64,000 bases of DNA from NCBI RefSeq assembly GCF_027706145.1, contig NZ_JAQFWW010000002.1, positions 434,001 to 498,000 on the forward strand. Reading direction: 5' to 3'. The notes beneath the pieces were generated by a model that had not been told where the DNA came from, did not search any database, and was given only the letters and a program-made list of their open reading frames with translations. The DNA comes from Bacillus changyiensis (lineage in GTDB: Bacteria; Bacillota; Bacilli; Bacillales; Bacillaceae). A program made the translations under genes and the position numbers. Shown piece by piece: positions 27,442 through 36,028 of this stretch. The stretch's first letter is position 1, and the number at the start of each line of letters is the position of its first letter.

Positions 27442-28463
27442 TTAATCAAACGTATCGGCTAGTTTCACCTCGTCAGTTTGAAGTGACTTACAAAGATAAA
27501 ATGATGAATGCGAATAAAGTTGTCGTCCGGCCCACACATCTGTCAATTTGTGCAGCTGACCAGCGGTATTACACAGGTTCCCGTGGTAAAGAAGTCATGG
27601 ATAAAAAATTACCGATGGCGCTTATCCATGAAGGAATCGGTAAAGTCATGCATGACCCGACAGGTCATTTTAAGGTGGGAGACCGGGTGGTATTGGTCCC
27701 GAATACTCCTACAGAACAGCATGAAATCATTGCAGAGAATTACTTGCGCTCTAGCCGTTTTCGTTCTAGCGGCTATGACGGTTTTATGCAAGATTATATG
27801 TTCATGGATCCGGATCGATTAGTCTTACTTCCAGACAGCTTAAACCCAAAGGTAGCCGCTTTTACAGAATTGATCACAATTACGATGCATGCAATCAGTC
27901 GTTTTGAAAGAATCGCACACCAAAAACGCGATATATTTGGTGTATGGGGAGATGGTAATTTAGGATTTATCACATCTTTAATTCTTAAAAAACGGTATCC
28001 AAACAGCAAAGTGTTTATTTTCGGGAAAACTTCATATAAGCTTGACCACTTTTCTTTTGTTGATGCTGCATATCAAATTAACGATATCCCCGCTGATATC
28101 ATAGTTGACCATGCATTTGAATGTGTCGGTGGTCGTGGTAGCGAAAGTGCGATTCAGCAAATGATTGATCATGTTCAACCTGAAGCATGTCTCGCCTTGC
28201 TCGGAGTATCAGAGTATCCGGTCGAAGTCGAAACAAGAATGGTTCTGGAAAAAGGAATTACATTGATTGGAAGTAGCCGTAGCGGACGGGAAGACTTCGT
28301 CCGTACAGTTAACTTTTTAGCAGAATACCCTGAAGTCGCCGACTATTTGGAGACGCTCATAGGGGGATGTTATCCTGTTCGCAGTATTGAAGATATCACG
28401 AATGTATTTGAAGCAGATTTAACATCTTCATGGGGTAAAACTGTCATTGAGTGGGAAATTTAA
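27438..28463 (+). CDS. tarJ: Ribulose-5-phosphate reductase
   Basis: This 341-residue medium-chain dehydrogenase reduces ribulose-5-phosphate with NADPH to ribitol-5-phosphate, the substrate of TarI. Zinc-site and fold markers are [20 protein letters not shown] and the Rossmann segment [18 protein letters not shown] and GSSRSGRED follow. The ATGA overlap with tarI couples translation. It is similar in length to TarJ of W23 and S. aureus. The adhB-like protein at 38034 belongs to another branch of this superfamily. Confidence 0.93.
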   Translation: MINQTYRLVSPRQFEVTYKDKMMNANKVVVRPTHLSICAADQRYYTGSRGKEVMDKKLPMALIHEGIGKVMHDPTGHFKVGDRVVLVPNTPTEQHEIIAENYLRSSRFRSSGYDGFMQDYMFMDPDRLVLLPDSLNPKVAAFTELITITMHAISRFERIAHQKRDIFGVWGDGNLGFITSLILKKRYPNSKVFIFGKTSYKLDHFSFVDAAYQINDIPADIIVDHAFECVGGRGSESAIQQMIDHVQPEACLALLGVSEYPVEVETRMVLEKGITLIGSSRSGREDFVRTVNFLAEYPEVADYLETLIGGCYPVRSIEDITNVFEADLTSSWGKTVIEWEI

Positions 28464-28466
28464 AAA

Positions 28467-29711
28467 GTGAAAAATGGTTTAGCCTATGCAGTAAAATTAC
28501 TGTTTCGTTTGACTTACAGTTTATTAGTGATGCTTTTTCCAGTTAATCAACGCAAAGTTGTGATCGCTTCCTACCGGGAAGAAAAAATGAGTGATAATTT
28601 CAAGTGGGTCCATGACCAATTGAGTCAAGACTCCTCTTTACATTTTACACTGTTGTTCAAAAAGATGGACAGCGGACTGCTCGGCAAATTCAAATATTTT
28701 TGTCATTTGCTTAGCGCTCTTTACCATATCGCGACATGCCGAATTTTGTTGCTTGATGATTATTACTTTCCTTTATATGTCATCAAAAAGCGAAAAGAAA
28801 CGATCAGCATTCAGCTTTGGCATGCTTGCGGAGCTTTTAAAAAATTCGGATACAGTTTGAAGGACAAGCCTTCTGGACCATCATCTGCTTACTTAAAAAT
28901 CGTTCCGGTTCATTCCAATTATGATTATGCGATCGTCAGTTCACCAGCTGCTGTCTCTCATTTTTCTGAGGCTTTTCATATGCCTGAAGAAAGAGTTTTA
29001 TCACTTGGAGTCCCGCGAACCGATTATTTTTATCACAAGGCTCGTCTCCATTCGCTCAAAACTGATTTTGAGAAGACTTATCCATCTCTTAAAGGGAAGA
29101 AAAAGTTATTATATGCCCCAACTTTTCGTGGAAGCGGGCATGACCAAGTAAACGAATCACTTCCTTTAAACCTAGACGAATTGAAACAAGCATTAAATCA
29201 AGACGATTATGTGGTAATGATTCATCTGCATCCATATTTGCGTCATCATCTGCAAATTAAAAAAGATGATTTTGTGATCGATTTTGGGGATCAATATTCA
29301 TTATATGATCTTATGGCATTATCAGATGCCTTAATTACTGACTATTCATCGGTCATTTTTGAATATAGTATTCTTCAACGACCGATATATTTTTATTGTC
29401 CTGATCTCGAAGATTACTTAAAGGAACGTGACTTTTATTATCCTTTTGAATCATTCGTCCCAGGGCCTATTTCAAAAAGTGTGACAGCATTAGCTGAAGA
29501 CATTACCCGCTTTCAAAATCCTGATATGAAAAAGATTAAGGACTTTTCAAATACATTTATCGTTCATCAAGATGGCCAATCTTCTAAGCGGGTGGCTGAT
29601 TTTGTCCAATCCTTTATGACCAGGACGAATGAGGAGAAAGAGAGGTATAATCGTGAAGAAGTTAGCGAGAAAAGTGAAGAACAAAATATTCCGCAAAAGA
29701 AACAATCGTAA
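28467..29711 (+). CDS. tarK: Ribitol teichoic acid glycerophosphotransferase-family enzyme (primase-type)
   Basis: This 414-residue enzyme of the CDP-glycerol/CDP-ribitol phosphotransferase family follows tarJ by 3 nt and starts at GTG. Motifs are IQLWHACGAFKKFGYS, APTFRGSG, IHLHPYLRHH and ALITDYSSVIFEYS. The N-terminal hydrophobic helix (VKLLFRLTYSLLVMLF) suits membrane association. Length and order fit TarK of W23, which primes ribitol chain growth before TarL; the primase role is taken from that system. A C-terminal Lys/Glu-rich tail overlaps the tarL start by ~59 nt. Confidence 0.85.
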   Translation: MKNGLAYAVKLLFRLTYSLLVMLFPVNQRKVVIASYREEKMSDNFKWVHDQLSQDSSLHFTLLFKKMDSGLLGKFKYFCHLLSALYHIATCRILLLDDYYFPLYVIKKRKETISIQLWHACGAFKKFGYSLKDKPSGPSSAYLKIVPVHSNYDYAIVSSPAAVSHFSEAFHMPEERVLSLGVPRTDYFYHKARLHSLKTDFEKTYPSLKGKKKLLYAPTFRGSGHDQVNESLPLNLDELKQALNQDDYVVMIHLHPYLRHHLQIKKDDFVIDFGDQYSLYDLMALSDALITDYSSVIFEYSILQRPIYFYCPDLEDYLKERDFYYPFESFVPGPISKSVTALAEDITRFQNPDMKKIKDFSNTFIVHQDGQSSKRVADFVQSFMTRTNEEKERYNREEVSEKSEEQNIPQKKQS

Positions 29712-31503
29712 TCAGCATGATCATGAGCTTAAACAAGATAAGGTTTATTCACTTTTTGATAGAACAAAAGTCATTAAAGAAAATCAACAGGTTCCTGTTC
29801 GGAAAATTTCTAAATTTTCTTGGAATGGTTCAATATTGAATATTTCTGGTTATATTTATATAAAGGGGTTGCCATTATTAAAAGAGGATCAAGTCCGAAA
29901 AAGACTCCTTCTCGTAAGCAATGGCTATCTTTTTAAAGCTGTGTCATTGCGTGATTGTCCCTTAAGTAAAACGGCAAATCCCGCTGATGTTCATGAGAAA
30001 ATGCTGAAAGATTACAAATGGGCAGGCTTTGAACAGCAAATTAATTTTTCTACACTTATCAATGATAAACCGCTTCCGACAGGAGAATATAAACTTTTTC
30101 TAGAAATTGAAGTAGTCGACGATCAAAATGTGAAACATCAAGAAGTTCATACCGTTGGAAATGTCAGCAAGTTTTTGAAAAATGACGTTTACTCTACAAA
30201 AATGGAATTTCACTCAGCTAGAAAATTGATGAAATTTAATTTGATTGTTAATTATGATGAAGATGAGAAAACGATTAATTTATCGAGCCACAAGCTCCAA
30301 GAAATTGATCCAGCCCTATTAGAGTTGGATACTGGAAAAGAGGCAAACCGCTTCCTTCGTAAGCTGAATACATGGATTTTCAATCTAGCTTACCGTATGT
30401 TCTGTCTCCTTCCAATCCAAGCGAACAAAATTGTGTTTGCATCTGACAGTCGTGTTGATTTATCAGGAAACTTTGAGTTTGTTTATGAAGAACTCTTAAA
30501 ACGAAATGATGACTTTGATTTTAAATTTTTCTTAAAAGGAAGTATCCGTAACCGAAAAAGTTTATTTGAGTTAATATCAATGGCTCGTCATTTTGCAACA
30601 AGTAAAATTATTTTTCTTGATGACTTTTATCCTTTAATATATCCATTGAAAATTCGGAAAGACGCTGAGCTTGTTCAGCTTTGGCATGCGGTCGGAGCTT
30701 TTAAAACATTCGGATACAGCAGGATTGGGCTCCCTGGAGGACCTTCTCCATTTTCAAAAAACCATAAAAACTATACAAAAGTCATCGTCAGCTCTGATAA
30801 TATTCGCAAACATTATGCTGAAGGGTTTGGCGTGGATATCGACAATGTCATTGCAACCGGTATTCCTAGAACAGATTTCTTTTTTGACGAGGCAAAAAAA
30901 GCCCTTGTGAAAGAACGGCTTTATAAAGAGTTTCCTTTTCTTAAACATAAAAAAGTGATCTTGTTTGCACCAACATTCCGGGGTAATGGTCAACAATCAG
31001 CCTATTATCCATTCGATGTACTTAATTTTGATCAGTTGTATCAAGAATTAAAAGATGATTATATCTTTTTATTTAAAATCCATCCGTTTGTCAAAAATGA
31101 TATCAATATTTCTTATCAATACAGTGACTTTTACTATGACTTCTCATCATTTAGAGAAATTAATGAGTTGCTATTGGTGACAGATATTCTTGTAACCGAT
31201 TATTCATCTGTTTGCTTTGAGTACGCTTTACTGAACAAACCGATGATTTTCTTCAGCTATGATGTTGATGATTACATTCGCAAACGGGATTTTTACTATG
31301 ATTATTTCTCATTTATTCCAGGACCGCTTGCCAAAACAACAGAACAAATGATTTCAATTATTCAGAAGCAGGATTATAATTTCGAAAAAATTGATTCCTT
31401 TGTTCGCTATTTCTTTGATGATCTCGATGGAAAGGCAAGCGAACGCGTAATTGATCAAATTGTTTATCAGCCAAATGAAGACCAAACTTTTGAGAGCAAA
31501 TAA
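29653..31503 (+). CDS. tarL: Poly(ribitol-phosphate) polymerase
   Basis: The 616-residue protein has an N-terminal basic segment, ~200 residues of beta-rich sequence (FSWNGSILNISGYIYIKG) and a C-terminal catalytic domain with VQLWHAVGAFKTFGYS, GIPRTDFFF, APTFRGNG, FKIHPFVKND and ILVTDYSSVCFEYA. It polymerises ribitol-5-P from CDP-ribitol. W23 TarL has a similar length (~629). I chose GTG at 29653, with GAGAGG 7 nt upstream; an ATG at 29629 has AGGA only 3 nt away. It is the last gene of the plus-strand tagA/tarL block and is followed by a strong terminator. Confidence 0.88.
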   Translation: MKKLARKVKNKIFRKRNNRNQHDHELKQDKVYSLFDRTKVIKENQQVPVRKISKFSWNGSILNISGYIYIKGLPLLKEDQVRKRLLLVSNGYLFKAVSLRDCPLSKTANPADVHEKMLKDYKWAGFEQQINFSTLINDKPLPTGEYKLFLEIEVVDDQNVKHQEVHTVGNVSKFLKNDVYSTKMEFHSARKLMKFNLIVNYDEDEKTINLSSHKLQEIDPALLELDTGKEANRFLRKLNTWIFNLAYRMFCLLPIQANKIVFASDSRVDLSGNFEFVYEELLKRNDDFDFKFFLKGSIRNRKSLFELISMARHFATSKIIFLDDFYPLIYPLKIRKDAELVQLWHAVGAFKTFGYSRIGLPGGPSPFSKNHKNYTKVIVSSDNIRKHYAEGFGVDIDNVIATGIPRTDFFFDEAKKALVKERLYKEFPFLKHKKVILFAPTFRGNGQQSAYYPFDVLNFDQLYQELKDDYIFLFKIHPFVKNDINISYQYSDFYYDFSSFREINELLLVTDILVTDYSSVCFEYALLNKPMIFFSYDVDDYIRKRDFYYDYFSFIPGPLAKTTEQMISIIQKQDYNFEKIDSFVRYFFDDLDGKASERVIDQIVYQPNEDQTFESK

Positions 31504-31516
31504 AGCTAGACAGGCT

Positions 31517-31545
31517 AAGAGACTCGGAAAACCGAGTCTCTTTTA
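31517..31545 (+). terminator. Terminator of tarL
   Basis: AAGAGACTCGG and CCGAGTCTCTT form an 11-bp stem around an AAAA loop, followed by TTTT. It lies 14 nt after the tarL stop. Confidence 0.9.
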
Positions 31546-31549
31546 GTCA

Positions 31550-34177
31550 TTAGCGATAAACGGGAATATCGTAATACAGTGTGTAGTTGTCAAGCAATGT
31601 GTAAAGGCTGTACATTCTTCCCACCTGTTTGTAAGCCCAGCCAACATCTGTTGCGTATTGATGGATCGCATTTGGCGACCATCTCATTTTATAGAGAGTG
31701 TCTTGCTGATAGGTCTGATGGTGAATGTATTTTTCACCAATGAATTTGGCTCCACCAATAATTGCAGCTTCTGGAGTAAACCAACCTTGTTCATAGGCAT
31801 ATTTTGCACCATAGTAGAGAGGATTACTGTCATAAGCTCCAACACCGTACATATTGTAAACAATTCGTCCGTTATAGTTCGTCCCCTTCGCCAAGGCAGA
31901 AGTTCCATTTCCTGTTTCAAGAAGTGCATGGGCAATCAGATATAACTCATTGATTCGATATTGAGTAGCCGCATTTATAAAGGCTTGACCCCTTCCAATC
32001 AAATTTCCTTTATTATAAAGAATTTTTTCGTTTACTTCTGCTGCATTCAAACCAGCTGTTTCTGAAAGCTTTAAAAATTGAAAATAGGCTTGACTGTCTT
32101 CGGTAAAGTTTTTCGGATTGACATAGCGCTCAACTTCTTCTCTGCTGGCATTTCTCCAATTCATTCGTATTTTGCCCCAGCCGTTTTCCTGTGAGATCAC
32201 GTTAACCTTATCACCTTTTTTCAATTGACCGATAATATTACCTGTACTTGTGGTGTTAGGGCTTGATCTAACATTTAGCGCATCAGCCGTTACGGTTTGG
32301 TTTGTCATGTCGATATAAGTTAGTGAAACATATGCAACAGCATCTGTTTGCGGGCTGACTTTCATCTGCTTATCAATCATGTTATTCAGTGTAATCCCAT
32401 AATCAGTCGTCATGATTTGTGGACCATTTTTAATTTTAATGATCGTTGCGGGCCAGCCATAATTGGTTTTAAGCTTTTGGATTGCTGCTTCTGCTCGACT
32501 ATAGCCTGTAAACTCTTCATGAATGATGATCGAAAAAAGTTCAGGTGTTTTCGTGTGATAGGAAGCACTAATTGCATTTGTCTTGAAAAAATTCATGCCC
32601 TTGTCAAGATCTGTTTTGCTTAAAATCGGACTTGTTGTGATCTTGTACAGTTTGTAGCCATACTGTCCTGTTAACTGCGTTTCACCCGCGATATTTCTCG
32701 CACTGAAAAATGCGAGGGCCTGATTTAATTTTTCTTGACTGAGTGAAGCTTCAGATTTCAGCTTGTAATGTCCGTAAAATTGACCCGTTTTAACAGTCGT
32801 TGCTTGAAGACCATTTGTTTGGAAAAAACCTAATGCTTTTGCAATGTCCCCCTCTTCAAAAACAGCTTCAGATGTCAGCCGGAATTGGCTGTATACCTTC
32901 TTCCCTGTTGGTGCAGCAGACCCTGTTACACCATTTTTCTTAAAGAAGTTGAGCCCTTTTGAAATTTGATTTTGTTCTTTTGTTTCGCCGGAGACAATCC
33001 GATACCGGTAGCTAGTCAAACGCCCAGCGGTTGGAGTTGCCGCTTTTACTTTTTTATTTTTGAAAAATTGAATCCCCTTCTTCAATTTATGTTGATCTGT
33101 TAATGAAGAAGAAACGATTCGGTAAGTGGTTTGTTTTTTTCCGGCGTTTGTCTTGTCATAACGCCATTTTTTCTTTTTGAAAAAAGCGTTTACCTTATTC
33201 AGGTTTTGTTTGTTGAGGTTTCTCATGTTCAAAATCCAGTACCGCTTTCCTCTCACTTTTGAAACACTTGGGGAAATGCCTGTACTGCGTTTGAGCTGAC
33301 TGGCAGCCGTTTTTGCACTGCGATTATCTTTAAAATAACCTGACTTAACATTGTAAATGGGTTCATTTTGACCAATCGGCTGGTAAGAGCCTTGAATTTT
33401 CAGTTGTTTTTTAAACTGATTCAACATGTTCTTAACGTTTGCTTCACCTTTGATCGTACCGGTGACGATTTTGTATTGAACTTGTTGTTTTTTAACCGAT
33501 TGAACTGAACCAGTAAGAGCGGTCTCTTTTTTAAATTGTAAAAGTAGACTTTTTGCCTTACTTTGACTGTCAATTTCCTTTGATAACAACTTGACAATAC
33601 TTTGACCTGATCCATATGGACTGTATGTTCCTTTTAATCCAGTCGCTTTTTCAAACAGAGCCAATGTTGATTTTGCTTTTTCTTCACCTGTTATGACTCC
33701 TGAGACCACTTTTACATATGGTTCTTGTTTTGTTATCATGTATGAAGCTTTCAGACCAGTCTCTTTCTCAAATTGGCTAACGAGCTCTTTTGCTTTTGCT
33801 TCTCCAACGAATTCATTTGAAATCGCTATTGCATAGGGCTCACTCTGACCGAGTGGACTGTATGTTCCTTTCAAACCCGTATCTTTTCCAAGTTGAAGGA
33901 GGAGGTTTTTCGCTGTGCTTTCCCCTTCAATATCACCTGTGACAATTTCATATGTTGTACCGCTTTTTACTTTATACTCTGCTTGCCAACCCGTTTCTGC
34001 TTTTAATTTCTCGACAGCCTTAGCCGCCTCACTTTCACTTAAAAATACTTGTGAAGTGTCGATTTTGTAGACGGAAGTATCCGTATATGATGCAAATGAA
34101 GGATTTGCAGTCACTGCCATTTGAATGATTAGTAGAATGGCAGTAAATAAACTAAAGATCTTTATTTGTTTAAACAC
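31550..34177 (-). CDS. lytD: Endo-beta-N-acetylglucosaminidase (autolysin) with SPOR-like repeats
   Basis: This 875-residue secreted autolysin starts at GTG (GGGGGAG 6 nt upstream) with a signal peptide (LFTAILLIIQMAVTANPSFA). Residues ~35-590 hold about 14 repeats of ~40 residues with pattern Y-x-I...AKxxLxxFxKxTGLxGxY. Units 1-7 and 14 resemble each other; units 8-13 carry an LxFFK core instead. These SPOR-like units bind the wall. A bacterial SH3 domain (DALNVRSSPN...) follows at ~630-680, and the C-terminal ~170 residues form the glucosaminidase domain with the catalytic Glu in LLETGNG. Length matches LytD (880) and its place beside manA is conserved. It hydrolyses peptidoglycan glycan strands during growth. 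Confidence 0.93.
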   Translation of the reverse strand: MFKQIKIFSLFTAILLIIQMAVTANPSFASYTDTSVYKIDTSQVFLSESEAAKAVEKLKAETGWQAEYKVKSGTTYEIVTGDIEGESTAKNLLLQLGKDTGLKGTYSPLGQSEPYAIAISNEFVGEAKAKELVSQFEKETGLKASYMITKQEPYVKVVSGVITGEEKAKSTLALFEKATGLKGTYSPYGSGQSIVKLLSKEIDSQSKAKSLLLQFKKETALTGSVQSVKKQQVQYKIVTGTIKGEANVKNMLNQFKKQLKIQGSYQPIGQNEPIYNVKSGYFKDNRSAKTAASQLKRSTGISPSVSKVRGKRYWILNMRNLNKQNLNKVNAFFKKKKWRYDKTNAGKKQTTYRIVSSSLTDQHKLKKGIQFFKNKKVKAATPTAGRLTSYRYRIVSGETKEQNQISKGLNFFKKNGVTGSAAPTGKKVYSQFRLTSEAVFEEGDIAKALGFFQTNGLQATTVKTGQFYGHYKLKSEASLSQEKLNQALAFFSARNIAGETQLTGQYGYKLYKITTSPILSKTDLDKGMNFFKTNAISASYHTKTPELFSIIIHEEFTGYSRAEAAIQKLKTNYGWPATIIKIKNGPQIMTTDYGITLNNMIDKQMKVSPQTDAVAYVSLTYIDMTNQTVTADALNVRSSPNTTSTGNIIGQLKKGDKVNVISQENGWGKIRMNWRNASREEVERYVNPKNFTEDSQAYFQFLKLSETAGLNAAEVNEKILYNKGNLIGRGQAFINAATQYRINELYLIAHALLETGNGTSALAKGTNYNGRIVYNMYGVGAYDSNPLYYGAKYAYEQGWFTPEAAIIGGAKFIGEKYIHHQTYQQDTLYKMRWSPNAIHQYATDVGWAYKQVGRMYSLYTLLDNYTLYYDIPVYR

Positions 34178-34229
34178 TTTTTTCTCCCCCGATCTCAGCC
34201 TCCCAATTTTTTAATCTTGCTTTCTCTTT

Positions 34230-34256
34230 TTATCGTCATCACAACAAAAAAGCTTA
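34230..34256 (-). promoter_or_regulatory. Candidate sigma-D promoter of lytD
   Basis: On the minus strand TAAG (34253-34256), 15 nt, GACGATAA (34230-34237) matches the sigma-D consensus TAAA-N15-GCCGATAW at most positions. lytD is a known sigma-D (motility/autolysis) gene in B. subtilis. The -35 element sits inside the manA terminator stem. Confidence 0.55.
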
Positions 34257-34286
34257 ATGACCCTCTTACGGATCATTAAGCTTTTT
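34247..34286 (-). terminator. Terminator of manA
   Basis: AAAAAGCTTAATGA and TCATTAAGCTTTTT form a 14-bp stem with a 12-nt loop and a T6 run on the minus strand, directly after the manA stop. Confidence 0.88.
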
Positions 34287-34288
34287 GA

Positions 34289-35239
34289 TTAGATGTGTGA
34301 AACAATCAGTTCACATTTCCCTTCAAGCTTAAAATCATTCGCTTCAGCCGGTAAAATAAAATTTGTCCCCTTTTGGATTGAGAATGTTGTATCTCCTTGG
34401 ATCAACTTAGCTTCACCCTCAATAACACTACACAAGAGGAACGGCGCAGTTTGTGTAAGTTCAGCAAGACCGTCAACATTCCAATTGTACACTGAGAAAT
34501 ACTCCGCTTCTACAAGTGTTTTCATCGTGATTCCTTGTCGGATTTCTGTTGATTGATTAGCGTGTCCATCAACATGTGGGACGGTTGTTACATCAATAGC
34601 TTGTGTAAGGTGTAGTTCGCGTTTCTCACCGTTCTGATCTGTTCGATCATAATCGTATACCCGATAGGTTGTATCAGAACTTTGCTGAGTTTCCAGAACT
34701 AGTGTACCTTCACAAAGAGCGTGAATGGTTCCGCTTGGCACATAATAAAAATCACCCGGTTTAATTTTAATTTTTCTTAAAAGGCCATCCCAATCACCGC
34801 TATTCACCATTGTGACAAGCTCAGACTTTGTTCTCGCCATATGACCATAAACTAATTCCGCATCTTCTTTACAATCAATAATATACCAACATTCAGTCTT
34901 TCCAAGTTCACCATTTTCGTGCTCTCTGGCATAGTCATCATCAGGATGCACTTGTACAGAAAGATCTTGGTTTGCATCAAGAATTTTTGTTAACAAGGGA
35001 AAACGGTCTCCCTCAACACCACCAAACAATTCCCGATGATTCTTCCATAGTTCTGCAAGTGTTTTTCCTTGATAAGGTCCTGATGCGACAACATTCGGAC
35101 CATGTGGATGGGCGGAAATCGCCCAGCATTCACCGGTTTTATTAGAAGGGATGTCATATCCGAACTGATCCCTTAAAGCCGTTCCTCCCCAAATTCTTTC
35201 TTTAAATTCAGGTCGTAAAAATATCGGTGCTTTTGTCAT
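34289..35239 (-). CDS. manA: Mannose-6-phosphate isomerase (type I, class III)
   Basis: The 316-residue cupin enzyme interconverts mannose-6-P and fructose-6-P. Zinc ligands are visible in VQVHPDDDYA and in the later YVPSGTIHAL, and GKTECWYIID is typical. The start at 35239 has GGAAGGAG 8 nt upstream. Size and position next to lytD match B. subtilis Pmi/ManA. It is monocistronic with its own promoter and terminator. Whether it supplies mannose units for the wall or sugar catabolism cannot be told. Confidence 0.93.
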   Translation of the reverse strand: MTKAPIFLRPEFKERIWGGTALRDQFGYDIPSNKTGECWAISAHPHGPNVVASGPYQGKTLAELWKNHRELFGGVEGDRFPLLTKILDANQDLSVQVHPDDDYAREHENGELGKTECWYIIDCKEDAELVYGHMARTKSELVTMVNSGDWDGLLRKIKIKPGDFYYVPSGTIHALCEGTLVLETQQSSDTTYRVYDYDRTDQNGEKRELHLTQAIDVTTVPHVDGHANQSTEIRQGITMKTLVEAEYFSVYNWNVDGLAELTQTAPFLLCSVIEGEAKLIQGDTTFSIQKGTNFILPAEANDFKLEGKCELIVSHI

Positions 35240-35315
35240 AAAGCACTCTCCTTCCATTGTCTGATTTTCAGGAGTTAAAACGCTTTCTTTTATTCCAATC
35301 TAGCTTTTCATATTT

Positions 35316-35343
35316 ATTATGAACTTATCTGAAAAGAAGTCAA
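35316..35343 (-). promoter_or_regulatory. Sigma-A promoter of manA
   Basis: TTGACT (35338-35343) and CATAAT (35316-35321) on the minus strand are 16 nt apart, about 75 nt before the manA start. Confidence 0.65.
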
Positions 35344-35536
35344 CCTGCTCAGAGTCTGTGGGACAGTGAAAATATGAACTATCAATTTTTCTTTTTAATA
35401 AAAGAAATCGAAACACTTATAAGAGCACTAAAAGTTAAAACGATGTTACTAGAGAAATGGTAGATGAAAAACCCGACACTAATTTTTTTGGTTATAGTTT
35501 TTAAACCCTTTACTAAAATATTGTTTCCTTGTAAAG
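35344..35536. other. Intergenic DNA between nrdG and manA
   Basis: This AT-rich stretch has no convincing gene, RNA or operator on either strand. Confidence 0.5.
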
Positions 35537-35570
35537 TTAAAAGGGCATCCCTAAATGAGAGTACCCTTAA
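35537..35570 (-). terminator. Weak terminator of nrdDG
   Basis: AAGGG and CCCTT, with partial inner pairing, form a modest hairpin ending in CCCTTTT on the minus strand shortly after the nrdG stop. Confidence 0.4.
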
Positions 35571-35581
35571 AACGCTCTGCT

Positions 35582-36028
35582 TTATGCTAATTTAATAATT
35601 TTTTGGTTGGAACTTCCTCTATAAAGCAATGTCAAATCGCGTTTATCAATTTCAAAACGACCATCGACTAAGACATCACAATAAGGTAATAATGCACGAT
35701 GTTTCTCATTCTTCAAAATTTGTTCATACGTAAATCCACTGTACAGCCAAATATCTTTCTCAGAGTGCTGTTTAATTTTCTTAGATAATTCAATCAGCTC
35801 ATCAACATGTAATAGTGGTTCTCCTCCTGAATAGGTCACATTTGTGAGCGGGTTTTTCATGATTTCTTCAAAAACTTCATCTATACTCATGTCAAACCCA
35901 TTATTGATATTCCAGCTTTGTTTATTGTGACAGCCTTCACACATATGAGGGCAGCCCGCTAAGAAAACAACGGTTCTTAAACCCTCTCCATCTACGATGC
36001 TGTCATGTATGATATTCATCACTTTCAT
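35582..36028 (-). CDS. nrdG: Anaerobic ribonucleotide reductase activating protein
   Basis: This 148-residue radical SAM activase generates the glycyl radical on NrdD under anoxia. The iron-sulfur motif CX3CX2C is in GCPHMCEGCHN (cysteines at about 26, 30 and 33), and TYSGGEPLLH is the SAM-binding region. The ATG overlaps the nrdD stop (ATGA), so the pair is coupled. An upstream in-frame ATG inside nrdD lacks support. B. subtilis 168 has no nrdDG; B. licheniformis and B. cereus relatives do, consistent with anaerobic growth. Confidence 0.92.
   Translation of the reverse strand: MKVMNIIHDSIVDGEGLRTVVFLAGCPHMCEGCHNKQSWNINNGFDMSIDEVFEEIMKNPLTNVTYSGGEPLLHVDELIELSKKIKQHSEKDIWLYSGFTYEQILKNEKHRALLPYCDVLVDGRFEIDKRDLTLLYRGSSNQKIIKLA

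Noticed and set aside
18044-31503. Whole WTA island as a prophage or genomic island with att sites
   Set aside because: No integrase, tRNA or direct repeats at the borders were seen, and the core genes are in the usual chromosomal order.
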